Origin: Candidatus Sumerlaeia bacterium
Lineage (GTDB): Bacteria; Sumerlaeota; Sumerlaeia; SLMS01; JAHLLQ01
NCBI GenBank assembly: GCA_019634695.1
Contig: JAHCAW010000034.1
Coordinates: forward strand, 1-44,251
Length of the DNA: 44,251 nucleotides
Direction: 5' to 3'
Positions 16,813 through 24,695 of the stretch are shown one piece after another. The position numbers and the translations under genes were made by a program. Positions within the stretch are counted from its first letter, which is position 1. Each line of letters begins with the position of its first letter. The notes under the pieces are model-generated. The model worked only from the letters and a program-made list of their open reading frames with translations. It searched no databases and was not told where the DNA came from.

Positions 16813-17883
16813 TCAGAACTGCGACAGGAATCGGAGATCGTTCTCGTACAGCAACCGGATGTTGTCGATCCCGTACTTCAGCATCGTGATGCGGTCCAGC
16901 CCCAACCCGAACGCGAAGCCCGACCAGACCTCCGGGTCGATCCCGCAATTGCGCAGCACCACCGGATGGATCATCCCGCAGCCGAGCACCTCCAGCCAGC
17001 CGGTCTGCGAGCAGACACGGCAGCCCGACCCGCTGCAGAAGACGCACGCCATGTCGAGTTCGGCGCTCGGCTCCGTGAACGGGAAGAAGGACGGGCGGAA
17101 CCGCGTGCCGACCTTGGCGCCGTACAGCGCATGGATGAACGACTCGAGCACCCCCTTGAGGTGCCCCATCGAGATTGCCTTGTCGACCAGATAGCCCTCC
17201 ATCTGGTAGAACATCGGCGAGTGCGTCACGTCGGAGTCGCAGCGGTAGACCTTGCCGGTGCTGACGATGGCCAGCGGCGGCTCGAGTTCGGTCATCGTGC
17301 GGATCTGGTTGCCGGAGGTGTGCGTGCGCAGCACCTTGCCGCGATCCGTGAAGAAGGTGTCCTGCATGTCGCGCGCCGGGTGGTCCGACAGGATATTGAG
17401 CGCCTCGAAGTTGACCCACTCGGTCTCGACTTCGGGGCTTTCCGTGACACGGAAGCCCATCGAGCGGAAGATGGCCTCGACCTGTCGTCGGGTCTGCTCG
17501 ATGGGGTGCAGGCGTCCGGTGGGGACGGCGGCGCCGGGCAGGGTGACGTCGACGGCCTCGGCCTCGAGGCGGCGCTCGATCTCGGCGCGCTCGAGCTGCT
17601 CGCGCCGCTCGGCGTCCAGTCGCACGATCTCGGCCTTGCGCGCGTTGAGTTGCTTGCCCGCCAACGGCTTCTCGTCGGCGGCCAGTTGGCCGAAGCGCTG
17701 GTTCAGCGTCGCCAGCCGGCCCTTCTTGCCCAGGTAGGCGATGCGGGCTTCCTCGAGGGCGGCCAGATCGCCGGCGCGGCCGAAGGCCTGCTCGGCGTCG
17801 GCCAGGGCCGTGTCGATCTCGGCCAGCAACTCGCGCAGGGCGGGCGAGCCGACTTCTTCGTTCAGGGCGGAGCCTTCCGTCAT
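16813..17883 (-). CDS. pheS: Phenylalanine--tRNA ligase alpha subunit
   Basis: A 356-residue protein, normal for bacterial PheS. Residues about 10-85 are the N-terminal coiled-coil arm that contacts tRNA (LAALEEARIAYLGKKGRLATL). The class II catalytic core follows: motif 1 region HPIEQTRRQVEAIFRSMGF, motif 2 around THTSGNQIRTM and KVYRCDSDVTHSPMFYQMEG, the Cys-rich insert CVFCSGSGCRVC, and motif 3 GFAFGLGLDRITML. It charges tRNA-Phe as an alpha2-beta2 complex with PheT. ATG 17883 is chosen over ATG 17934 because the extra residues are non-conserved. pheT is not downstream, which departs from the common pheST order; the two following genes encode a small membrane protein and a secreted glycosidase-like protein. 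Confidence 0.96.
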   Translation of the reverse strand: MTEGSALNEEVGSPALRELLAEIDTALADAEQAFGRAGDLAALEEARIAYLGKKGRLATLNQRFGQLAADEKPLAGKQLNARKAEIVRLDAERREQLERAEIERRLEAEAVDVTLPGAAVPTGRLHPIEQTRRQVEAIFRSMGFRVTESPEVETEWVNFEALNILSDHPARDMQDTFFTDRGKVLRTHTSGNQIRTMTELEPPLAIVSTGKVYRCDSDVTHSPMFYQMEGYLVDKAISMGHLKGVLESFIHALYGAKVGTRFRPSFFPFTEPSAELDMACVFCSGSGCRVCSQTGWLEVLGCGMIHPVVLRNCGIDPEVWSGFAFGLGLDRITMLKYGIDNIRLLYENDLRFLSQF

Positions 17884-17991
17884 CGTTGGTGCCGTCGGGT
17901 TTCCGGGATGAGGATTCCTGCTTGCGGGGCGCATGGTTCGAATCGCCGCCCGGCCCCGTCAAAGGGATTCTTGGGTTTGGCCGCTGCGGGC

Positions 17992-18765
17992 TCAGTAGCC
18001 CATCGCGCCGTCGATGCTCGTGATGGAGCCGCTGATGAAGTCGGCTTCGCCGGAAGCCAGGAAGATGGCCAGGCGGGCGACCTCCTCGGGCTCGGCGATG
18101 CGGCCGAAGGGCACCGCGGTGGCGAAATCGCGCCGCGCCTGCTCCTGCGCCTCGGGGTCGTCCCGGCCCTCATAGAGCGCCGGCGTCGCGGTCGGGCCCG
18201 GCGCGATGGCGTTCACCCGGATGCCCAGCGACGCCAGTTCCTTGGCCATCACCTTCGTCAGCGTGTTCACAGCGGCCTTGCTGGCCTCGTAGACCCCCAT
18301 GCCGGGGTCCGTCCGCGTGCCGGCGATCGAGGAGATGTTGATCACGTTGGCGCCCTTGCGCCCCTGCATCAGGTGCACCGCCTCCTTGGTGGTGACGAAG
18401 ACCCCGCGCACGTTGCTGGCGAACATGAGGTCGAAGTCCTCGGTGCTCATGTCATGGACGCTGCCGGTGCGGAACAGCCCGGCGTTGTTGACCAGGACGT
18501 CGAGCCCGCCGGTGGCGTCGCGGATGGCGACCATCAGGCGGCGGACGTCGGGCTCCTGGCTGACGTCGGCGACGATGCGGTGGCAGGTGCCGCCGGACGC
18601 CTCGATCAGGGCGGCCGTGTCGCGCAGCGGCTCCTCCCGCCGACCCGAGATGAACACCGTGCCCCCCCGGGCCGCCATGGCCGCCGCGATGGCCCGGCCG
18701 ATCCCCGTCCCCCCGCCGGTCACCAGCACCGTCTTGCCGGTCAGAAAAGCCGTCGATTCGCCCAT
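17992..18765 (-). CDS. Short-chain dehydrogenase/reductase
   Basis: A 257-residue classical SDR. The cofactor motif TGGGTGIG is at residues 16-23, NNAG at 93-96, the catalytic Ser at 145-146, and the catalytic Tyr159 and Lys163 in GVYEASK. The C-terminal part carries VNAIAPGPTATP and the terminal FISGSITSIDGAMG, which is typical of the FabG/glucose dehydrogenase-like group. It oxidises or reduces a hydroxyl/keto group with NAD(P)H in the cytosol; the substrate is unknown. GGGGAGG lies 7 bases before the ATG. pheS follows on the same strand after 108 bases, so they may be separate transcripts. Confidence 0.9.
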   Translation of the reverse strand: MGESTAFLTGKTVLVTGGGTGIGRAIAAAMAARGGTVFISGRREEPLRDTAALIEASGGTCHRIVADVSQEPDVRRLMVAIRDATGGLDVLVNNAGLFRTGSVHDMSTEDFDLMFASNVRGVFVTTKEAVHLMQGRKGANVINISSIAGTRTDPGMGVYEASKAAVNTLTKVMAKELASLGIRVNAIAPGPTATPALYEGRDDPEAQEQARRDFATAVPFGRIAEPEEVARLAIFLASGEADFISGSITSIDGAMGY

Positions 18766-19065
18766 GTTCGTGCCTCCCCGGCCCGTGGCCCTGGAAAGCT
18801 CCGGGGGCTCCCCGGCCCGTCCGCTCGAGCCCCCGGCAGCGCTTCCTGTCAGCCGGAATTGTCTCGCAAAGCCCGCCCGCTGTGAAGCAAAAACCCGGGT
18901 TCCCGGCCCCGGAGCGATTTGCGATCTCTTCAGCGCGAGAAGAGTGCTTGACTGGAGTCCGACAGTTGCAGCCTTATATCTTCATGCATTGGCTGATTAG
19001 ATATAGATCACCAGTGATTCCCGGCCTGAGAACTGAACGACCCACCTTTCATGGAGGCTTGATAG
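18766..19065. other. 300-base divergent intergenic region with a long inverted repeat
   Basis: The region separates the divergent SDR gene and the gene at 19066. A perfect 10-bp inverted repeat (CCGGGGGCTC at 18801-18810, GAGCCCCCGG at 18827-18836, 16-base loop) lies 36 bases upstream of the SDR start, within its probable leader. TTGACT at 18948-18953 is the best -35 candidate for the + strand gene, but the A/T-rich stretch TTATAT comes 20 bases later, which is too far for a standard promoter. Base composition falls from very GC-rich to more mixed from about 18950. No coding potential is seen. Confidence 0.45.
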
Positions 19066-20946
19066 ATGACTAGGTGCCGTAGTCGACTGATGTTGTTGGC
19101 GGCAACGCTCTCTCTCTTCTTGGGTGCGGCCCCGTCGTTTTCGGCAGACACTTGGACCAATGATGCCCTGATCGACGCCGGATGTCAGTGGACCAGTGAC
19201 GGGAATCGGGAGTCGGGATGGGTCCTGGAGGACGGCTTGGTGCTCCAACGGGCTGTGAATGAAGATAGCGCGGAGTGGGGGGATCGAGTCCTCGTGATCC
19301 CTGATGCATTGGCTGGCTTCCAGGCCATTGGCGCCGCAAGCGTTTCCGTCGACATGATGTTAAGCGACTATCAGGGGAAGAACGGGGTCTGGCAGGGCTT
19401 GGTCCTGTTCACGGATTGCGAGAGCCCGGAGCCGAGCCGTGCTATTGCGGTCGTCCTTGAACGTGCCGATGACGACGGCATTCACGGAGGACTTCGAATC
19501 CACTACCCGGGAGGCATGTCGGAGTTCTCTCCCGTCGGGCCTGAAGTTTACCACGGAATGTCACCTCACCACACTTGGCTCGATTTGCTTTGGGTTCGCC
19601 TGACTGCGAACATCGAAGTTCGGCAAGGGAACGTCCATGTCGAAGCATATGCCGTTCCGCTCGATGCTGGGGCTCGGAACTCCATCGTGGGAGTCGCATC
19701 GGTGGAAGTGCCTTCCCATGTACTACCAGGGCGGGCAGCAGCATTGGCGACATCGGCACAATATGGCAAGGGACGGAATCCCAGGGTCCGCTTCGACAAT
19801 CTACAAGTTCGCGGCGGAGTCGTCGTACCGCGCGAGCGACCCTTCCGTCCGGTATCGATCACGATCGCTCAAGACTATCTCGCACCGGACTTGCCGTTTC
19901 TGGATCAATGCCCCGAGTTGATATGGGACCCAGCGCAAGCTGATCGGTATTTCTCCGAGCTGAACAGAAAGCTCTACCGTCTGAAGCACACGATGGTGCC
20001 GGATGAATTCTTGGCCGTGGGCGCCGCTCCTTCCGTGCGTGCCCACACGTATCTCGGTGGAATGGCGTATATCGAGGAAGTGCTGCCGGGAATCGTGGGC
20101 GACCGAGGGAGACCGTTGTCGGAGGAGGAGAAGGCCCGCCTTCTCGAGAGGAGCGCCGACTTGCATCGAGTGCTTCAGGCACGAGTCGCCAATCGACACG
20201 GCGAAATGGTCGACCGGGCCGAGGACTTCCTGAATCGGTATCCCGATGAACCCTTCCGCGAGGAGCTGCAGGTCGCCCGCCTGCATGGTCTATTCCACTT
20301 GCCAGACCGCCGGGACGAATACTGGGCGCTTGCGGACAAGTTGCTGGGGGAGATCGGCGAGGGCGACCTGCGTGATCGCGTGGCCTACAATCGCATTGTG
20401 CGGCTCCAGAAAGACAAGCGACTCGATCAGGCGCGCGCAGAGATCGAAGCCTTCTTGCTTCAACGTGCCGACACAGCCTACCGGCCGCTCCTGCTCTCGG
20501 AGTGGCACGGCATCCTGTATCTCGAGGAGGACTGGGATGCCTTGGATCGATTCGCAAGAGAAACCGAGCAGCTCTATGAGCCCGGCACGCGCGAGAACTG
20601 GGAGGCCCGCCTCTTTCAAGGCATCGTCACCCTCCGTCGCGACGGCGATGCCCAGTCAGCAATTGATGTATTCCTGAGTTTGATGGATGAGACCCCCCAC
20701 CCGCCAGATCCTCATCTTCACCTGCCAACACAGGCAGCCGCCTGGGGGCTTGCCGCGTCCGACAGGCTCCAAGATAGCGCAGCAACCAAGGACCAGATCG
20801 TCCAGCGGCTCGTCGCATTCCCCGATGGCAGAGAGAAGTCTCGACTCTTGTTCCGTCATGCTCCCGCAGTCTTCGAAAGGCGCTATCCGGAACCTTCTCG
20901 GCGACTCTCAATAGCTAATCCTCGTATAACCGAGCCAGGAGAGTAG
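19066..20946 (+). CDS. Secreted protein with jelly-roll-like N-terminus and helical repeats
   Basis: A 626-residue exported protein. GGAGG at 19053-19057 precedes ATG 19066. Residues 1-27 are a signal peptide (LMLLAATLSLFLGAAPSFSA). Residues about 28-255 look like a beta-sandwich of the concanavalin/LamG type, with repeated strands and a Trp-rich core, ending in RVRFDNLQVRGG. From about 290 onward the protein is helical with TPR-like pairs, for example MVDRAEDFLNRYPDEPFREE and KRLDQARAEIEAFLLQRA. No catalytic motif is recognised. Its base composition is lower in GC and its codon use more relaxed than its flanks. The next secreted protein starts 6 bases after its stop. Role unknown; it might be carbohydrate binding. 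Confidence 0.78.
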   Translation: MTRCRSRLMLLAATLSLFLGAAPSFSADTWTNDALIDAGCQWTSDGNRESGWVLEDGLVLQRAVNEDSAEWGDRVLVIPDALAGFQAIGAASVSVDMMLSDYQGKNGVWQGLVLFTDCESPEPSRAIAVVLERADDDGIHGGLRIHYPGGMSEFSPVGPEVYHGMSPHHTWLDLLWVRLTANIEVRQGNVHVEAYAVPLDAGARNSIVGVASVEVPSHVLPGRAAALATSAQYGKGRNPRVRFDNLQVRGGVVVPRERPFRPVSITIAQDYLAPDLPFLDQCPELIWDPAQADRYFSELNRKLYRLKHTMVPDEFLAVGAAPSVRAHTYLGGMAYIEEVLPGIVGDRGRPLSEEEKARLLERSADLHRVLQARVANRHGEMVDRAEDFLNRYPDEPFREELQVARLHGLFHLPDRRDEYWALADKLLGEIGEGDLRDRVAYNRIVRLQKDKRLDQARAEIEAFLLQRADTAYRPLLLSEWHGILYLEEDWDALDRFARETEQLYEPGTRENWEARLFQGIVTLRRDGDAQSAIDVFLSLMDETPHPPDPHLHLPTQAAAWGLAASDRLQDSAATKDQIVQRLVAFPDGREKSRLLFRHAPAVFERRYPEPSRRLSIANPRITEPGE

Positions 20947-20952
20947 CTGACA

Positions 20953-22155
20953 ATGATGACCGATGCATCGAATTCAGACCGGTATGGCCAAGTTATCTGC
21001 ATCATTCTCAGTCTCTTGCTCTGTAGCTTGGCAAGTGCAGATATTGACCCTCCCGAATGCTGCCCGCCGACGTACGACCTGTACGCAAGCTACGAGAGCT
21101 CCTTGATGCTGTACGGCAAGTTCTTTGGTGCCGAATTCGATTCGGATCATCTCTGCCTCAGATGGGTGGATAACGCCAATGGTTACTTTGAGCACACAAT
21201 TCACGAGGCCGAAGCAGCTGATGCAGATGCCTGCGGAAATGAGGACAGTTTTGCGATCGGCTCTTGGGTTCCGCTATTGGGCAAACTGCAGTGGACATGG
21301 TCAGGTGCGCCCGGGATCCCTGTCGCAGATGTCAACGGGAACGACAGATCTTTTCGAGTTCGTGTTCCGATCGAGGAAACTCAGTCCTATGACTTAAAAG
21401 TCGAAGTTGAGGATGTCGGGGGCGACTGCGCACCGGTCGATTCCGCGCCTCACCACGGTGAATCGACGGCCAGCGTGACGCTCGATATTTGGGCGCCAAC
21501 TCATGAGATTGTTTGGACGTACAAGACTACAATCCCAACCCCTTATATTACTTTTGCTGGCAGGCACTTCAACGGCGGCACGAAGACTACGGTGAGCAGT
21601 ACGACACGAATTGAGAAGCACACCGCCAATCTCTTCGCGAAATACTGCCGAATTGGGGCAGGCTCTGGCTCAACGGACGTTTGGCACGCGCTCCCGACGT
21701 TTTCAATCGGAACCACAAATGAGTATGCAACGTTGGGAGCCGTCACGGCCATTTGCGACTCTTGGGGAGTCAATGGCACGCCAGGCGCCATCATTTGCAC
21801 AGGCACGGCAAACCCCGAGATCTGCGTGGACTACGAACGGATCAGTCAGGATGAGATAAAGAATGCCACCGAGGTGTCGGCCTCGAATCCATGTGTTGCG
21901 GGCCCTGCGATAGATGGCAAACTGACCGTGCGCTTGAGAGCCTATGTCGTCTGCAACTCCAGGCTACTCGTTTACCAGTTCATGCTTTCAGGCAATCACG
22001 ACGGATTCCCTATGCATGAAGTGACAGTGGTGGGGACGGCCCCGCCATACGTGCATGACCCATGTGTAACGGGGGAGGGGCCATCGGCACTCTGGCCGCC
22101 CGCGGAACACAGCTTCCCTGCTGTGTGGACGACTTTCAGGAGCGTATCATTCTGA
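20953..22155 (+). CDS. Secreted Cys-rich protein of unknown function
   Basis: A 400-residue exported protein. AGGAG at 20938-20942 precedes ATG 20953; a second ATG follows immediately. Residues 1-29 are a signal peptide (VICIILSLLLCSLASA). The mature part is beta-rich with at least eleven cysteines (PPECCPPTYD, HLCLRW, ADACGNED, GGDCAPVD, AKYCRIG, AICDSWG, IICTG, EICVDY and others), suggesting several disulfides in an extracytoplasmic fold. No family is recognised. It has the lowest GC of any gene in the window. Its stop overlaps the next ATG by one base (TGATG), so all three genes from 19066 form an operon. Confidence 0.75.
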   Translation: MMTDASNSDRYGQVICIILSLLLCSLASADIDPPECCPPTYDLYASYESSLMLYGKFFGAEFDSDHLCLRWVDNANGYFEHTIHEAEAADADACGNEDSFAIGSWVPLLGKLQWTWSGAPGIPVADVNGNDRSFRVRVPIEETQSYDLKVEVEDVGGDCAPVDSAPHHGESTASVTLDIWAPTHEIVWTYKTTIPTPYITFAGRHFNGGTKTTVSSTTRIEKHTANLFAKYCRIGAGSGSTDVWHALPTFSIGTTNEYATLGAVTAICDSWGVNGTPGAIICTGTANPEICVDYERISQDEIKNATEVSASNPCVAGPAIDGKLTVRLRAYVVCNSRLLVYQFMLSGNHDGFPMHEVTVVGTAPPYVHDPCVTGEGPSALWPPAEHSFPAVWTTFRSVSF

Positions 22156-23204
22156 TGCGGACTTGGTTGACTCGAATCGGGAGTTGTGCAATAATCGCCG
22201 CTGCGTGCGGGCTTTGGTCGCCCGGCATCGGCCAGGAGCCGCGCAAGGTGCGGACGCTGGCCGACTATGAGAGCATGGAGACCGGCGAGTTCCTGCGATT
22301 GCTCGAGGAAAACCCCACCGATGGGATGCATCTGGCCTACCTGGGCGCGCACGATTGTCGCGACGGAGTGGCGGAGTATCTGATCGAAAGTCTGAAGCGC
22401 GCGGACCTGCCGCCGGAGTATGTCGAGGCGGCGATCAGGAAAGTGTCGACCTGCTACATGGCGCGCCAGCGTCCGGAGGGGGCGTTCGAGTTGCTGGTGC
22501 GCGCGGCACTCGAGGACCCAACGCGCTGGAACATTGTGCACTCGTTGGCGACGGCACCGGTCGAGCGGCAGGCCGACGTCGTGGCGACGTACAAGAGCCT
22601 GCTGCTCTCCCGGGGCGCGGAGCTTCCGGATACGGTTCTCGGCAAGATCGCGACCTACTTCGCGGAGCGGCGAGTCGTGGACCGCGAGGTCTCGGCGGCG
22701 GCGGCGCGGCTGACATCCTCGCCCTCGCGCGCCGGTCGGCTGCATGCGCGGATGCTGCATCTGTCCGCATTGGAGCCGGAGGCGCGAGCGGCCTATCTAT
22801 ACGAGGCACAGAAGGAGCGGCCCGCCAAGCAGGCCGATATTCTGGAAGCCGTGGCCTACGTCTGGATGCACGCGGGCGGTGTGGACGAACGGACCCTGTT
22901 GACCCCGGGCGAACAGGAGGTGCTGCGCACGGCGGCGATGCGGGCATTCCGCGCGTGCACTCTGGAACTCCCACCCTCCGACGAGGAGTATCTGAGCGCC
23001 TATGGGATTGCGCTCAGCGCCATGACCAGGGAGTACAAGGCGGTCGACCCGGAGCAGGGGGACGGCGTCTATCTCCTGTCGGGCACCTCGGAGTCGCACA
23101 AGGCGGCCCTCGAGGCGGCCGCGAAGGACTTTCCGGAGGGCCAGAAGGCCAAGGTCATCGCGGCTGCCCTCGAGTGGCTGCCCGGACTTATCGAGCCGCG
23201 GTAG
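22155..23204 (+). CDS. Secreted helical-repeat protein of unknown function
   Basis: A 349-residue protein starting at the ATG that overlaps the previous stop. Residues 1-26 are a signal peptide (IIAAACGLWSPGIG). The mature protein is nearly all helix, with TPR- or SEL1-like pairs (PEGAFELLVRAALEDP, QADVVATYKSLLLSRG, ILEAVAYVWMHAGG). No catalytic motif or family is recognised. Unlike the two upstream partners, its base composition is as GC-rich as the surrounding genome. Together with them it would form a secreted three-protein unit. The product could be a scaffold for assembly in the periplasm. Confidence 0.75.
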   Translation: MRTWLTRIGSCAIIAAACGLWSPGIGQEPRKVRTLADYESMETGEFLRLLEENPTDGMHLAYLGAHDCRDGVAEYLIESLKRADLPPEYVEAAIRKVSTCYMARQRPEGAFELLVRAALEDPTRWNIVHSLATAPVERQADVVATYKSLLLSRGAELPDTVLGKIATYFAERRVVDREVSAAAARLTSSPSRAGRLHARMLHLSALEPEARAAYLYEAQKERPAKQADILEAVAYVWMHAGGVDERTLLTPGEQEVLRTAAMRAFRACTLELPPSDEEYLSAYGIALSAMTREYKAVDPEQGDGVYLLSGTSESHKAALEAAAKDFPEGQKAKVIAAALEWLPGLIEPR

Positions 23205-23289
23205 ATCTGCCCAAGGGGCGCATCGGGCAATTGATTCGCAGAGGGGATCGCGTCACCGTTTTCCCGGTGGAGCCTAAAGAAGTGCCGGC

Positions 23290-23308
23290 GGGGCGGCCGC
23301 GCCCCTTT
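23290..23308 (+). terminator. Possible intrinsic terminator
   Basis: GGGGCG (23290-23295) and CGCCCC (23300-23305) form a 6-bp stem with a 4-base loop, followed by only TTT. It lies 86 bases after the stop at 23204. The short T-tract makes it weak. Confidence 0.35.
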
Positions 23309-23458
23309 CCAGCGCCGGTGCCAAGATTCGCCCGCCCTAGAGCCCCGGAGGGGGGTCCGAACCATTCGGTTGACTCGCGCCGAACCCGCCCCCCACAGTG
23401 CCGGCTCACTTCGCGGCAGGCGTTCGACTCGCCCTGCCGCCCGGAAAGGTTGTGCGCC

Positions 23459-24571
23459 ATGACGATACCTTTCGTCAATATGTGCCCCGTCAACGACGGA
23501 GTACTCGACGACTTCATCGAGGACCTGCAGGGCATCTTCAAGTCCGGCGAGTTTGTCCTCGGCAGCCATGTCTTGCAGTTCGAGGAAGCCTACGCCCGCT
23601 TCATCGGCACCAAGTTCTGCATGGGGGTTGGCAGTGGCAGCGATGGCCTGCTGATGGCCCTGCGTGCCATGGGCGTTGGCCCCAACGATGAGGTCATTTG
23701 CCCGGCCTTCGGCTATGCTTCGGCGGCCGAGGCCGTCGTCCGCGTCGGCGCCACCCCGGTCTTCGTCGATGTCCGTTCCGACTCCTACACGCTGGACCCG
23801 GACAAGACGCTGGCCTCGATCTCCTCGCGCACCCGCGCCATCATCCCGGTGCACCTGTTCGGCCATGCCGCCGAGATCGACCGCCTGGTGACCGTCGCCC
23901 GCACGTACAGCGTCCTGGTGATCGAGGACGCCCGCCAGAGCACCGGCGCCCGCAACGGCCACCGCCGCCTGGGCACCTACGGCGACGTTGCCGTCCACTC
24001 CTTCCATCCCAGCGCCCCGCTGGGCGGCGCCGGCGACGGCGGAGCCGTCACCACCAACGACGAGCAGCGCGCCCAGACCATCCGCCAGCTTCGCCACCGT
24101 GGCTTCGACGTCACCACCGAGCACCACGAAGTCGTTGGCTACTACAGCCTGCTCGACTCCGTCCAGGCCGCCCTGCTGCGCCATAAACTCGCCGACCTCG
24201 ACGAGAACAACGCCGAGTCGATCGAGAATGCCCGGCTCTACACCCAGATGTTCGCCGGCACCCCGGTCAGCACCCCGCGCTTCGTCGACGAAGGCAACTA
24301 CATCTACAACTCCTACGTGGTCGGCGCGCCAGACCGCGACCGCCTCGTCGCCCACCTGAAGGAGAAGGGCATCGGCTACTCGATCCCCTTCGCCCGTCCG
24401 GTGCACATGCAGCCCTGCTTCGCCTACCTGAACTATCAGCATGGCGCCTTCCCGATCGCCGAGGACCTGACGACGCGGGCGCTGTGCCTGCCGATCTGGC
24501 CGGGCCTGAAGAAGCGCCAGGTCGAAGAGGTCGCCAGCGCCGTCCTCGAGTTCTACGGCGTCAAGATCTGA
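23459..24571 (+). CDS. DegT/DnrJ/EryC1-fold protein lacking the PLP lysine
   Basis: A 370-residue protein with the full fold of sugar aminotransferases: GSGSDGLLMALRAMGVGP, DEVICPAFGYASAAEAV, FVDVRSDSYTLDP, the IPVHLFGH strand, and EDARQSTGARNG with the cofactor-pairing Asp kept. The invariant lysine that binds PLP should follow SFHPS, but the codon at 24014-24016 is GCC (Ala186), giving HSFHPSAPLGGAGDGGA instead of the usual S-F-x-P-[ST]-K-x-L-G. The usual HGA after the EDA.Q motif is also altered to TGA. Internal aldimine formation is therefore impossible. The product is either a non-catalytic, regulatory or structural homologue, or a changed enzyme. GGAAAGG lies before ATG 23459. It is monocistronic, ending at a strong terminator. 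Confidence 0.88.
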   Translation: MTIPFVNMCPVNDGVLDDFIEDLQGIFKSGEFVLGSHVLQFEEAYARFIGTKFCMGVGSGSDGLLMALRAMGVGPNDEVICPAFGYASAAEAVVRVGATPVFVDVRSDSYTLDPDKTLASISSRTRAIIPVHLFGHAAEIDRLVTVARTYSVLVIEDARQSTGARNGHRRLGTYGDVAVHSFHPSAPLGGAGDGGAVTTNDEQRAQTIRQLRHRGFDVTTEHHEVVGYYSLLDSVQAALLRHKLADLDENNAESIENARLYTQMFAGTPVSTPRFVDEGNYIYNSYVVGAPDRDRLVAHLKEKGIGYSIPFARPVHMQPCFAYLNYQHGAFPIAEDLTTRALCLPIWPGLKKRQVEEVASAVLEFYGVKI

Positions 24572-24599
24572 CCGGGTCGCAGTTCCGTGGCTTCACCCC

Positions 24600-24631
24600 G
24601 CCGGCCGCCAGAACATGGCGGCCGGCTTCTT
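24600..24631 (+). terminator. Intrinsic terminator after the DegT-fold gene
   Basis: GCCGGCCGCC (24600-24609) and GGCGGCCGGC (24617-24626) form a perfect 10-bp stem around a 7-base loop, followed by TTCTT. It sits 29 bases after the stop codon. This is the clearest terminator in the window. Confidence 0.75.
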
Positions 24632-24695
24632 GCATCCGGCAGGGGAATCCCCTGACGGGAATGGACCTGTCCGTCCGCCCACGCTACGGGTTCTG

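Noticed and set aside
17930..17950. GGTTCGAATC, resembling a tRNA T-loop
   Set aside because: The flanking bases cannot form the T-stem and no acceptor, D or anticodon arm is found in the surrounding 100 bases.
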